Part shown: positions 36,385-44,467 of the stretch, one piece after another
Position numbering within the stretch: the first letter of the stretch is position 1
Layout of the letters: each line of letters opens with the position of its first letter
From: an uncultured Muribaculaceae bacterium
GTDB taxonomy: Bacteria; Bacteroidota; Bacteroidia; Bacteroidales; Muribaculaceae
Assembly (NCBI GenBank): GCA_910577355.1
Contig: CAJTMY010000022.1
Coordinates: forward strand, 1 to 44,467
DNA: 44,467 nt
Direction: 5' to 3'
Notes under the pieces: model-generated
What the model was told of the DNA's origin: nothing
The model's input: only the letters and a program-made list of their open reading frames with translations
Databases searched by the model: none
Position numbers and translations under genes: made by a program

Positions 36385-37789
36385 CTTCCGTATAGACGTA
36401 GGCGCCGAGGGCGGGAGTGGAGCCGCGGGGCAGGCCATAGCGGTCGGTAGCGGCTTCGGGGGCTGTGAGTGCAGGATCGGCGGCGCCGATAGCCGGTGAA
36501 TCGGCTTTGAGGCGATAGTCGAAGAAATAATCCTCGCGCACGGTACGGAACAGCGGGTCGGTATCCCACAGACAGTTGATAAAGTTCTCGTCGTCGCTGC
36601 CAGCGCTCTTGAGCAAACAGCGCCGCAGCACAATCTCACTGCCTGCAAGGTCGTTGTGCGACAGCTCGGCGCCGATGCCGTAGAGTATGCAGTTGTCGAT
36701 GGCCGCACGGGTATACGGACGTGTCGACTCGGGGCTGTCGGTGGCGCTCACGTTGTCGAAAGCCAGCAACGGGCCACCGATAGCGGCAAAGAGATAATAG
36801 TTGGACAGCGTACAGTGGTTCAGCACATGCGAGCCACCGTCGAGCAGCACCACGCCCGCCGCAGCCTCGGCAAATTCGCAGCCGTAGGCGCTGATGTCGG
36901 CGTCGTGCACCTCAAGCGCCATATTGCCCGAGTTGCGCAGGCGCGAGTTTACCATCTTGAGCTTCACAGGCTCGGCTGAATCCGTGCCGTCGACCGTCAC
37001 ACCCTGCCATGTGTTGCAGACATGAGTGTAATCCATCTCGTTATCACGCGATGTGGAGGTGAAGAAGATTCCCGTCCACTGACGATCTATGATGTCGAAC
37101 GATATATCGGCGGCGACAAAGCCGGTGCGGTCGCCGGCCATAGTGATCTCCTTGCCTACCTCGCCGCGCGCATCAAGGGTGCCGCGCACCACCATGCGGG
37201 CGCCGTCGTGGAAGTATAGCTCCGCGCCGGGGTCTATACCGAGCGTCACGCCCGGCGCTACCACAAGCGAGTCGAATATCTGATATGGCTTCTCGGCTGT
37301 GAGACGCGTATCGGACTCAATAGTATGCGCGCGCAGACGCACCACATCGCGGCCTTGCGCGGCCACAGTCACCGAGCGTGCCACGCCGTTGGTCAAGAAG
37401 TCGAGCGAGGCCGTCACCTCCACGGGCACATTGCGCTCGTTGGGCGGTAAGGTGGTCTCCACAAACACGAATATCGAATCCTTGGCACGTATCTCCACGT
37501 CGCTGAACTCGCGACCGCTGAAGCCGTCGACATTGAGTCTGAACAGTCCGGCATTTGCGCCCGAGAGCGATATGCGGCTTATCGACAGCCCCTTCGAGGC
37601 ACGATTGTATACAGTAAAGCGATGTGTGGTGGAAGGCTGCTCGGTAAATATGACGCCCATATCGAGCGTATCGACCGAGAAGACGGGCTGATCGGACGGC
37701 GACGACGATATTCCGTCCTCGATACAGCTGCCGAGGCCTGTCATCACCAATACGAATATCAAGAGAAAAGAGAGATTTTTGCGTTTCAT
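36380..37789 (-). CDS. Beta-helix lipoprotein with choice-of-anchor Q-like C-terminus
   Basis: A 469-residue lipoprotein. The signal ends in LVMTGLGSC with the acylated Cys near residue 21. An Ig-like region (about 30-150) is followed by a right-handed parallel beta-helix (about 160-420) with repeats of about 20-25 residues. The C-terminus (DYRLKADSPAIGAAD to DRYGLPRG and LGAYVYTEE) matches the ending used by choice-of-anchor Q-type proteins of Bacteroidetes. No catalytic residues stand out, so substrate binding or surface adhesion is possible. The ATG at 37789 is preferred over the TTG one codon upstream. Confidence 0.8.
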   Translation of the reverse strand: MKRKNLSFLLIFVLVMTGLGSCIEDGISSSPSDQPVFSVDTLDMGVIFTEQPSTTHRFTVYNRASKGLSISRISLSGANAGLFRLNVDGFSGREFSDVEIRAKDSIFVFVETTLPPNERNVPVEVTASLDFLTNGVARSVTVAAQGRDVVRLRAHTIESDTRLTAEKPYQIFDSLVVAPGVTLGIDPGAELYFHDGARMVVRGTLDARGEVGKEITMAGDRTGFVAADISFDIIDRQWTGIFFTSTSRDNEMDYTHVCNTWQGVTVDGTDSAEPVKLKMVNSRLRNSGNMALEVHDADISAYGCEFAEAAAGVVLLDGGSHVLNHCTLSNYYLFAAIGGPLLAFDNVSATDSPESTRPYTRAAIDNCILYGIGAELSHNDLAGSEIVLRRCLLKSAGSDDENFINCLWDTDPLFRTVREDYFFDYRLKADSPAIGAADPALTAPEAATDRYGLPRGSTPALGAYVYTEE

Positions 37790-37846
37790 CAATCATATAA
37801 CGCAAAAATCTCTCAAAAATTGCCCCGGGGCATCCGCATCACGCCG

Positions 37847-37875
37847 CACACGGATTCCACAGATTCACACGGATT
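37847..37875. repeat. Direct repeat CACACGGATT in an intergenic gap
   Basis: CACACGGATT occurs at 37847-37856 and 37866-37875, with CCACAGATT between. The 99-base gap also holds GCCCCGGGGC (37823-37832). The wording resembles short CACGGATT-type repeats scattered between genes in many Bacteroidetes (recollection, not checked). Confidence 0.5.
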
Positions 37876-37888
37876 TTTAGACAATCTC

Positions 37889-38629
37889 TTATTTGATAAA
37901 ATATTTTTCCGTGCCGGAATATTTACCATTGATAATATCTTCCTCCATAAGAGCGAGATTCACAACCTCGTCATAATATGGCGAATGCTCTGCCATATTG
38001 ATGGCATCACCATAGTAGACCCTTACGCGCTTGATCATCTCGATCTGGGCGGCCTGCCTATTTTCGCAAGGCACGATCCGCTTCAGCTCTTCTTTTGTAG
38101 CCTTGCGTTTTTGGTAATAGCAGATTGATTTCATCCATTTATCATCCTCAACCGACCAAGGCCATACCAAAGATACGGTCAAGGAATTTTCCGTTCTATC
38201 CAGCACTTCACATTTATCGCCGCCAATCATGACTGTCTTATAGTCAATCGCCGGCTTGAACTCATACGGATACAGATATTCCTTGTCATATCCTGATTCC
38301 TCGCAATAGACCTCGTACAATTCAACCAACGACGTTTCAGCCGTAGCCATACCGATAGAAAGCACATCTGTCCAAGCGCCTTTATCAGTCACCACAATAT
38401 ATTGCATGAGCTGTGGATAACCGTCCACCGATGTAGCTTTCCATTCGATTTGTCCCTGCTCATCGTATGATGCATTGTAGAAGTCCTCATAATCGGTCAT
38501 ACTATATATTGCCGATTCATTTTTATTAACGATTGTGTATAGCGAATTGTCATCCTCCGAAGAGCAAGCCCCCAAGCCGAGCGCGACAGCCATCGCCACA
38601 AGGCTTAATAAGTACCGTTTGTTTTTCAT
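37889..38629 (-). CDS. Uncharacterised lipoprotein
   Basis: A 246-residue protein with a clear lipoprotein signal (GLGACSSEDDN, Cys22). The acidic SSEDDN stretch after the Cys resembles the surface-export signal of Bacteroidetes lipoproteins. The rest is a soluble mixed domain with no recognised family. It is somewhat AT-richer than neighbours and has its own promoter (38661-38690). Its partners cannot be inferred. Confidence 0.75.
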   Translation of the reverse strand: MKNKRYLLSLVAMAVALGLGACSSEDDNSLYTIVNKNESAIYSMTDYEDFYNASYDEQGQIEWKATSVDGYPQLMQYIVVTDKGAWTDVLSIGMATAETSLVELYEVYCEESGYDKEYLYPYEFKPAIDYKTVMIGGDKCEVLDRTENSLTVSLVWPWSVEDDKWMKSICYYQKRKATKEELKRIVPCENRQAAQIEMIKRVRVYYGDAINMAEHSPYYDEVVNLALMEEDIINGKYSGTEKYFIK

Positions 38630-38660
38630 GACTATAAATAAATGGTTATGGAATTTTTCG

Positions 38661-38690
38661 CAAAATTACTCTTTATTTTCTTAAATGCAA
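38661..38690 (-). promoter_or_regulatory. Promoter of the uncharacterised lipoprotein gene
   Basis: On the minus strand TTG (38690-38688), a 19-base spacer and TAATTTTG (38668-38661) match the Bacteroidetes consensus. The predicted start is near 38656, about 27 bases before the ATG. Confidence 0.6.
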
Positions 38691-38713
38691 CACCATTTTG
38701 GTTAATGTTTATT

Positions 38714-38750
38714 AAAAACCTCCGACATCAGAAATTTCCGATGTCAGAGG
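38714..38750 (-). terminator. Rho-independent terminator of the pyrophosphatase gene
   Basis: GACATC (38724-38729) pairs with GATGTC (38740-38745), and CCTC (38719-38722) with GAGG (38747-38750) across one mismatch. It is followed on the minus strand by TTTTTAATAAA. It lies 24 bases downstream of the hppA stop. Confidence 0.75.
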
Positions 38751-38774
38751 TCATGTTGCTGTATTTCAGGTTGT

Positions 38775-40967
38775 TTAGAACAGGCTCCAGCTTACTGTGA
38801 GGCCGGCCATGACGATGGCGACCATCGACATGAGCTTGATAAGGATATTGAGCGAGGGACCGGATGTGTCCTTGAACGGATCACCCACAGTGTCGCCCAC
38901 CACGGTGGCTTTGTGCACTTCACTGCCCTTGCCGCCGAAGTTGCCTTCCTCCACATATTTCTTGGCATTATCCCACGCACCGCCCGAGTTGGCCATGAAG
39001 ATGGCGAGCACGAAACCGGCGCTGAGGCCGCCCACAAGCAGGCCGAGCACACCCGGCACGCCGAATACCAGTCCGGTAAGGATGGGAGCGATGATTGCGA
39101 GCAGCGAGGGGAATACCATCTCGCGCTGTGCGCCTTTGGTGGATATCTGCACGCAACGGGCGTAGTCGGGTTCGGCCTTGCCCTCGAGGATGCCTTTGAT
39201 CTCGCGGAACTGGCGGCGTACCTCGTCGACCATGTGCGAGGCGGCGCGTCCTACGGCGTTCATGGTGAGACCGCAGAACAGGAAGGCCATCATCGCACCG
39301 ATAAACATGCCGGAGAGCACCTTGGGGCTCATCAGGTTGACCTCGTAGAGGGTCATGAAGTCGAGGAACGACATCTCGTGGATATGTACGGTGCGGTCGC
39401 CCACCTCGATGAATGTCTGGCCGAGGCGTTCGAGGCCGATACGGATCTCCTCGATATAGGATGCGAGCAGCGCAAGGCCGGTAAGAGCGGCAGAGCCGAT
39501 GGCGAAGCCCTTGCCGGTGGCGGCTGTGGTGTTGCCGAGCGAGTCGAGGGCATCGGTGCGGCGGCGGACTTCGGCGCCGAGGCCGCTCATCTCGGCGTTA
39601 CCGCCGGCATTGTCGGCGATGGGGCCGTAGGCGTCGGTAGCAAGAGTGATGCCGAGGGTCGAGAGCATGCCCACTGCGGCGATGCCTATGCCATAGAGCC
39701 CCATGGCCACGTTGGCGAAATCGAAGCCCGAGGCAAACCAGTAGCTCAGGATGATGCCGGCAACGACTGCTATAACGGGAACGGCGGTCGATACCATACC
39801 CAGACCAACACCCGAAATGATGACGGTAGCCGGGCCTGTGGTGCCGCTCTCGGCGAGCTTCTTGGTGGGCTTGTACGACTGCGATGTATAATATTCGGTG
39901 GAGCGTCCTATTATGATACCCACGAGCAGACCCACCACTACCGAGCAGCTTATGAGAGCCCAGTTGTCGAGGCCGAGAAGCCACAGGATAAGGAACGTGG
40001 CGCCCACGATAAGCACCGAGCTGATATTGGTGCCGAGCGAGAGCGAGCCGAGCAGATCCTTCATCGTGGCATTCTCCTTGGTGCGCACGCAGAATATGCC
40101 GAGTATCGACAGCAGGATGCCGACGGCGGCTATAAGCATGGGAGCCACGACGGCCTTGTACTGCATCACCTCGTCGCCGCCGAGCAGATATGCGGCCGCG
40201 CCGAGTGCCGATGTGGCGAGTATCGAGCCGCAGTACGACTCATAGAGGTCGGCGCCCATGCCGGCCACGTCGCCCACGTTGTCGCCCACATTGTCGGCGA
40301 TGGTGGCGGGATTGCGGGGGTCATCCTCGGGTATGCCGGCCTCTACCTTGCCCACAAGGTCGGCGCCCACATCGGCGGCCTTGGTGTAGATGCCGCCGCC
40401 CACACGGGCAAACAGCGCCTGAGTGGACGCGCCCATGCCGAAGGTGAGCATGGTGGTGGTGATCATGGCGAGCTTGGCGGTGCCCTGAAGGTCGACGAGC
40501 CAGTCGAGCAGCAGATACCAGAACGAGATGTCGATAAGGCCGAGACCCACCACTACGAGACCCATCACGGCACCGGAGCGGAAAGCCACACGCAGACCGC
40601 GGTTAAGCGAGTTACGGGCGGCGTTGGCGGTGCGGGCCGAGGCGTAGGTGGCAGTCTTCATGCCCAGAAAGCCCGACAGGCCCGAGAAGAAACCACCGGT
40701 GAGGAATGCCACAGGCACCCATGGATTCTGCAACTGGAAGCCATAGGCCATCACCGAGAAAAGAATTACGAGACCGAGAAATACGCAGCCTACAATCTTG
40801 TACTGCTGCTTCAGATAGGACATTGCGCCCTTGCGCACATGCGAGGCTATGCGCTGCATCGTGTCGGTGCCCTCGCTCTCCTTCATCATCTCGCGGTAAA
40901 AATACCATGCGAGCAGCAAAGCGATTACGGCCGACGCCGGCACAAGCCAGAATACGGGATTAATCAT
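38775..40967 (-). CDS. hppA: Membrane-bound ion-translocating pyrophosphatase, K+-dependent class
   Basis: A 730-residue inner-membrane pump with about 16 TM segments that uses pyrophosphate to export Na+ and/or H+. Family motifs are GGGIYTKAADVGADLVGKVE, DDPRNPATIADNVGDNVGDVAGMGADLYESY, ATDAYGPIADNAGGNAEMSGL and VVGDTVGDPFKDTSGPSLNILIKL. GNTTAATGKGF has Ala rather than Lys after GNTTA, the mark of the K+-dependent class, which is mostly Na+-pumping (Bacteroides relatives pump Na+ and H+). The gene is monocistronic, ending at the terminator at 38714. No clear promoter was found; TAACTTTA at 41018-41025 (minus) is the nearest approach. Confidence 0.95.
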   Translation of the reverse strand: MINPVFWLVPASAVIALLLAWYFYREMMKESEGTDTMQRIASHVRKGAMSYLKQQYKIVGCVFLGLVILFSVMAYGFQLQNPWVPVAFLTGGFFSGLSGFLGMKTATYASARTANAARNSLNRGLRVAFRSGAVMGLVVVGLGLIDISFWYLLLDWLVDLQGTAKLAMITTTMLTFGMGASTQALFARVGGGIYTKAADVGADLVGKVEAGIPEDDPRNPATIADNVGDNVGDVAGMGADLYESYCGSILATSALGAAAYLLGGDEVMQYKAVVAPMLIAAVGILLSILGIFCVRTKENATMKDLLGSLSLGTNISSVLIVGATFLILWLLGLDNWALISCSVVVGLLVGIIIGRSTEYYTSQSYKPTKKLAESGTTGPATVIISGVGLGMVSTAVPVIAVVAGIILSYWFASGFDFANVAMGLYGIGIAAVGMLSTLGITLATDAYGPIADNAGGNAEMSGLGAEVRRRTDALDSLGNTTAATGKGFAIGSAALTGLALLASYIEEIRIGLERLGQTFIEVGDRTVHIHEMSFLDFMTLYEVNLMSPKVLSGMFIGAMMAFLFCGLTMNAVGRAASHMVDEVRRQFREIKGILEGKAEPDYARCVQISTKGAQREMVFPSLLAIIAPILTGLVFGVPGVLGLLVGGLSAGFVLAIFMANSGGAWDNAKKYVEEGNFGGKGSEVHKATVVGDTVGDPFKDTSGPSLNILIKLMSMVAIVMAGLTVSWSLF

Positions 40968-41071
40968 GGTTTTATGATAAGATTTTTAAGAGTTTGAAAT
41001 TTTGCAGAAATGCGGTGTAAAGTTAACAATTTTTTTTCATATTTCAGGAATCGTACAGACCGAATTGCTGC

Positions 41072-41110
41072 AAAAAATACCGTGTCGCTTCCACAGCGAA
41101 AGCGACACGG
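41072..41110 (-). terminator. Rho-independent terminator of the 1093-residue protein gene
   Basis: CCGTGTCGCTT (41080-41090) pairs perfectly with AAGCGACACGG (41100-41110), followed on the minus strand by TATTTTTT. It lies 16 bases downstream of the stop at 41127. The rest of the gap to hppA (40968-41071) is AT-rich with no visible gene. Confidence 0.8.
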
Positions 41111-41126
41111 CAAAAAACAGAAAAGA

Positions 41127-44100
41127 TCATCTGAGCACTTTGTCGACACGCGAGCCGGCCCGACGTATATATATGCCTCGACCGGGATTGTCGACTTTCA
41201 TCCCCTGCAGGTTGTAATACTCCGCATCGGCATCGCTATACCCGGCGTCGACATCCTCCACTCCAAGGCTTGAACCCAGCACGATGTTGTCGAACAATGT
41301 ATACGACTCATCCGTGCTGAGAGCGGTGACACGTACCTGCAAAGTGCTACCGGCATATTCTGCAAGCGGCAACGTGAGGTTTACCCAGCCGGGCGATCCG
41401 CCGGCTATCGACGACACTGTGCCGGCATATACATTGGTCCAACGACTATGCTCGGCGGGCATCACATCAACCTTGACGATATTGTCGCGGTCTGCACCAC
41501 CTCCCAGATTGTATGTCCATATCGAAAAGTACGGATCTGTACCGCCGGCCAGAGATACAAGCCCGCTCACGAGCGAGGCTCCCGTACCTTCTTCAGCCGC
41601 GAACACGCCCACGTAGCCGTTATCGGAATCCTGCGACGCGATATTCGGGAATGTGGTGTCCTTATACAGGCGTACATCGCCTCCGATTACCGACTCCATA
41701 GACCATCTGTACGAAGTAAGGCCATCGGCAAACGACTCGTGCAGACCGGCATAAGGTTTGCCCACAGCGATCATCGGCGACGGCGACCCCTTGCCGATAC
41801 CCGACACAGTCTCGGCCGCCACAACATATTGCACGAAATCCTGCTCGCCGGCAGCCACGGCCATGAATGTATGGGATGTGGACTTGATGCCGCGCTTCAC
41901 AAGTCTAAATTCCTGCGGATTGCTGTAATCATATACCGAATAAGTCACATTCGACGTATTCACCGGCCTGCCGACGTGATCCTCGGCAACTGCATCCCAT
42001 TCAAGAGACACCTCTCCCTCGGTGGCCGTGCGGGCAATCTTCACATTATACACTATCCCGGGCAGATCCACGCCTATGAATGTCGTGGCGGTGGCGCGCA
42101 GCCCCTCGCCTGCTTCGTTGAATGCCGTAACGGCATAGGTATATTCGCCCGCTCTATCGACATTGTCGGTATATTCGAGGCTTTGACCTTGCGTCACTCC
42201 TTCAAAAGTTTTTATCACCTCTTCGTCGCGGCTTATCTGTATACGGCTTATCGATGCGAGAGGCTTGCCGGCGATTGTAAGCGACGGAGCCTTGAACGAG
42301 ATAGAGGCCGAAAGAGAGCCGTCGGCATCGGGGGTCACAACGAGATCAGCGACCTCGCCCGGAGCATCCGTCGACACGCCGGCCTCGACAATGACACGCG
42401 ACACATACAGATAATAGCTGTTGGCGGCGGATATGGCGTGGAAGCCTATGCAATAGTTGCCGTCGGCCTCGGGCTCGATTGTAGCCTCAAGATATTCCGG
42501 AGCCTCGGCCAAGGCTCTGATCTCAGCGGGAGCCACAACTGTGTGCGTCATATTGCCGGGAGCCGATCCTGCACCATATTTCACTTCTATCTTTTCAGGA
42601 TAGCTTGCCGACTTGGCAAAAGCTGCGAAACTCAGCTGATAGGACTTGCCCGCCTCCAACTTCAGCGGAGGCGATATCAGCCAGTCGTCCATCGCCGCCG
42701 TGTTATCTTCGCTGTTATAACTTATCATCATTGCTCCGTCGCCCGTTGGCATCCACGTGAACCCGTCGAGATTGCTGTCATCGATAGTCCAGTCGGCCAT
42801 ATCGCTTCCGCCAAAAGTAGAGCTATAAGGCGGGATCAATGCGCCGAGCACCACACTGTTGGACAAGGCGGGAGCCGATTCGCGACCCTCATATTTCGCC
42901 ACCACCGAATAATGGTAGGAGGTTATCGCCTCCGGCTCGGGAAGTATCTCGGTGAATTTCGTGTCGGCAAGATCATCGGCCACCACCGTACGGCCGGGGA
43001 AGCGGGTCACACGGTATGTCACCCGGCTGTAATCGACATATCCGCCGTTTACCGAGGATCCCACCGGCTCCCAACCGAGAGTCATCTCATTTCCTTTGGC
43101 TGTGAGCGTCGCTGTGGTGGGCGCGGGTGTATCATTGCCGGCATATATACCTTTGACACATGTCATCGGCCCATATCCGGCAGCATTGGATGCATATACG
43201 GTAATGTCGTAGAGACCGGCGGCCGACACCTCCACAGGTAAGTCGAGCGCCTCGCCATATGCGGCTGTCCGCGAGGCCACTTCCTTGCCGTTGGCGATCA
43301 CCTTCACTGTGAGGTCGCCTGTCGCCGCAGAACCGTCGAAAAGGCGTGCCGGCGTCTTGAACGAGACTTTACCCGACAATGATCCGCCGTCAAACGCCAC
43401 AGCTACATCGGAGCACTCGCCCGGAGCTTTGGCTTCAGCCCTGTCGCGGGGCGCATACATACCCATCACAACCTCGCCGTGAGGCATATCGTAGAGCAGT
43501 GTGGCTCTGCCGGTGGCAAGATCGACCTCACACAGGCTTGAGGTATTGTCGAGCCTGTTCACATTCCAGAACATGCGGTTGGTCACCGGATCGATGCATG
43601 CACCGGAAGTATATTGCGGCAATTCGCCCGTCACGCCCACGCGTGTGGGCTTGCCTGTATTACGGTCGATTGTGTTGAGATATGCGGCAGTCACCGTATA
43701 CGCTCCAGTCGACGCATCATAATCGGCCTCAAGGTCTATGCCGTATATACGGCCGTCGCGGTCGATTGCCATGGCATTCCAGGAGCCCGGCAGAGGTGCT
43801 ATCGCCGTGGTGACAGGCTGCGGCGTATAACTTATTTTGCCGAACACATATCCGTTGGCGTCCTGATTCAGGAATATGCCGTAGATATCGCCGGTAAGCG
43901 GATCCACAGCCGAGCCGGCTGTCGACACATTGGTCACATCGCCGTCATATTCCATCGTTTTTGTACCGGTAGGCACATCCCATTCGCTAACAGTCACGAT
44001 GTAGTAATTCATAAGATTCAGACAGTAGGTGCTGTAATAGCGTCCGTCGACATAAACGCCACCACCCTGGGCATCCGGGCCGGTGAACATCAACTCGAAG

Positions 44101-44408
44101 CTTTCGCCTGCCGTTTTTGGCAGACGGTAAAGACCCACTGCCGGATCGGACGATGTGAAATCTGCGCTGTACACCACCGAGCCGCACAGGTCGGGGATAT
44201 CGGCTTCGGCTGTCGCGTCGGAACGCGATGACACACGCTCAGGGAACGAAAACGCCGACGCGCATTGTCTGATGTCATGTCGACATGACATCACTCCCTG
44301 CTGGACAAGCGGGTGTCTAGGATCGGCAGGGCGGCCATCGGCTGTTATAGCTGCGCCAAGTATTACTCCGGCTACAACAGTCGCGGTGGTTGTCAAATAG
44401 TTTTTCAT
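41127..44408 (-). CDS. Large secreted protein with beta-propeller-like, FN3 and choice-of-anchor J-like domains
   Basis: A 1093-residue exported protein with a signal peptide (about 1-22). Residues about 75-320 contain repeated YxxD and VDPLTGDIYGIF-type strands, like a beta-propeller. FN3-like domains cover about 330-425 and 425-520. The region about 525-680 (STFGGSDMADWTIDDSNLDGF, DDWLISPPLKLEAG) matches choice-of-anchor J-type sandwiches. Two more FN3-like domains (685-780, 785-880) and a second sandwich (about 885-1045) follow. The last about 35 residues (YYNLQGMKVDNPGRGIYI to DKVLR) resemble the short sorting tail of Prevotella and Muribaculaceae secreted proteins. No catalytic motif was found, and an adhesin or glycan-binding role is a guess. 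Confidence 0.8.
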   Translation of the reverse strand: MKNYLTTTATVVAGVILGAAITADGRPADPRHPLVQQGVMSCRHDIRQCASAFSFPERVSSRSDATAEADIPDLCGSVVYSADFTSSDPAVGLYRLPKTAGESFELMFTGPDAQGGGVYVDGRYYSTYCLNLMNYYIVTVSEWDVPTGTKTMEYDGDVTNVSTAGSAVDPLTGDIYGIFLNQDANGYVFGKISYTPQPVTTAIAPLPGSWNAMAIDRDGRIYGIDLEADYDASTGAYTVTAAYLNTIDRNTGKPTRVGVTGELPQYTSGACIDPVTNRMFWNVNRLDNTSSLCEVDLATGRATLLYDMPHGEVVMGMYAPRDRAEAKAPGECSDVAVAFDGGSLSGKVSFKTPARLFDGSAATGDLTVKVIANGKEVASRTAAYGEALDLPVEVSAAGLYDITVYASNAAGYGPMTCVKGIYAGNDTPAPTTATLTAKGNEMTLGWEPVGSSVNGGYVDYSRVTYRVTRFPGRTVVADDLADTKFTEILPEPEAITSYHYSVVAKYEGRESAPALSNSVVLGALIPPYSSTFGGSDMADWTIDDSNLDGFTWMPTGDGAMMISYNSEDNTAAMDDWLISPPLKLEAGKSYQLSFAAFAKSASYPEKIEVKYGAGSAPGNMTHTVVAPAEIRALAEAPEYLEATIEPEADGNYCIGFHAISAANSYYLYVSRVIVEAGVSTDAPGEVADLVVTPDADGSLSASISFKAPSLTIAGKPLASISRIQISRDEEVIKTFEGVTQGQSLEYTDNVDRAGEYTYAVTAFNEAGEGLRATATTFIGVDLPGIVYNVKIARTATEGEVSLEWDAVAEDHVGRPVNTSNVTYSVYDYSNPQEFRLVKRGIKSTSHTFMAVAAGEQDFVQYVVAAETVSGIGKGSPSPMIAVGKPYAGLHESFADGLTSYRWSMESVIGGDVRLYKDTTFPNIASQDSDNGYVGVFAAEEGTGASLVSGLVSLAGGTDPYFSIWTYNLGGGADRDNIVKVDVMPAEHSRWTNVYAGTVSSIAGGSPGWVNLTLPLAEYAGSTLQVRVTALSTDESYTLFDNIVLGSSLGVEDVDAGYSDADAEYYNLQGMKVDNPGRGIYIRRAGSRVDKVLR

Positions 44409-44467
44409 AAGGTATTTAACGTGAGTTCGATGAAAATTAAGTGATTGAAAATTTGGTGATTAGCGAT
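44409..44467 (-). promoter_or_regulatory. Upstream region of the 1093-residue protein gene, partial
   Basis: An AT-rich stretch before the ATG at 44408. On the minus strand TAATTTTC (44440-44433) differs from the -7 consensus by its last base and would place transcription start about 20 bases before the ATG. The -33 region would fall at the window end. Confidence 0.3.

Noticed and set aside
36380..36708. Minus-strand frame 36190-36708 as a separate small gene
   Set aside because: It overlaps both the serpin and the beta-helix gene in other frames and has no start context or family sequence.
38913..40997. 694-codon open frame on the plus strand opposite the pyrophosphatase gene
   Set aside because: It is the antisense shadow of a clearly conserved gene, a product of high GC and regular codon use; its translation is His/Gly/Glu-rich with no family match.
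41448..43241. 597-codon plus-strand frame opposite the FN3 protein
   Set aside because: Composition is Arg/His/Gly-rich without domain features, and the opposite strand encodes a coherent secreted protein with signal peptide and tail.

Overview
The window looks like a chromosomal segment of a gut Bacteroidales bacterium, most likely of the Muribaculaceae/Prevotella type (inference). The evidence is a SusC/SusD glycan-uptake locus with a SusR-type regulator, promoters with the Bacteroidetes -7 box (TAnnTTTG) and a -33 TTG, lipoproteins with Bacteroidetes-style signal peptides, and large secreted proteins ending in short sorting-type tails. The sequence is fairly GC-rich except in a few AT-rich islets. 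I see no rRNA, tRNA, CRISPR array or insertion sequence.

Layout. (1) 189-7147, minus strand: a compact envelope/translation operon ftsX - DUF3098 - uppP - truB - queA - kup - GDSL hydrolase, with a promoter at 7203-7233 and a terminator at 131-171. (2) 7312-19108, plus strand: a small complete starch-utilisation (Sus) locus. It has a membrane-spanning SusR-like regulator, a SusC TonB-dependent transporter, a SusD lipoprotein, one long SusE/F-like surface protein with four starch-binding modules, a GH13 alpha-amylase lipoprotein and a GH97 alpha-glucosidase. No SusA-like neopullulanase is present. (3) 19336-23004: a giant secreted pectin methylesterase. (4) 23067-27782: housekeeping genes. A YgjP-type metallopeptidase, nadK and a CBS-less small domain protein run on the minus strand. 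They diverge from pdxJ - exbB - exbD - tonB, which supplies the energy-transducing complex that SusC needs.

(5) 27783-29314: a complete type II restriction-modification system. An MT-A70-class adenine methyltransferase begins at the base after the tonB stop codon. A MunI-like endonuclease and a small controller protein face it on the minus strand. Active-site spacing matches MunI, which cuts CAATTG. I found no CAATTG anywhere in the window by eye, while GAATTC occurs more than ten times. (6) 29446-33324: a secreted fusion of pectin methylesterase (CE8) and pectate lyase (PL1). (7) 33605-36321: an AT-rich islet with a C10 (streptopain-type) cysteine protease lipoprotein and, 8 bases later, a serpin lipoprotein, probably a protease-inhibitor pair. 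(8) 36380-44408, minus strand: a beta-helix lipoprotein, an unknown lipoprotein, a K+-dependent membrane pyrophosphatase and a 1093-residue FN3-type secreted protein.

As a whole the region reads as a glycan-forager's segment. Starch capture and breakdown, pectin de-esterification and cleavage, TonB energisation, host-protein interaction and phage defence are interleaved with core housekeeping operons. All calls come from reading the sequence; no database search was run.
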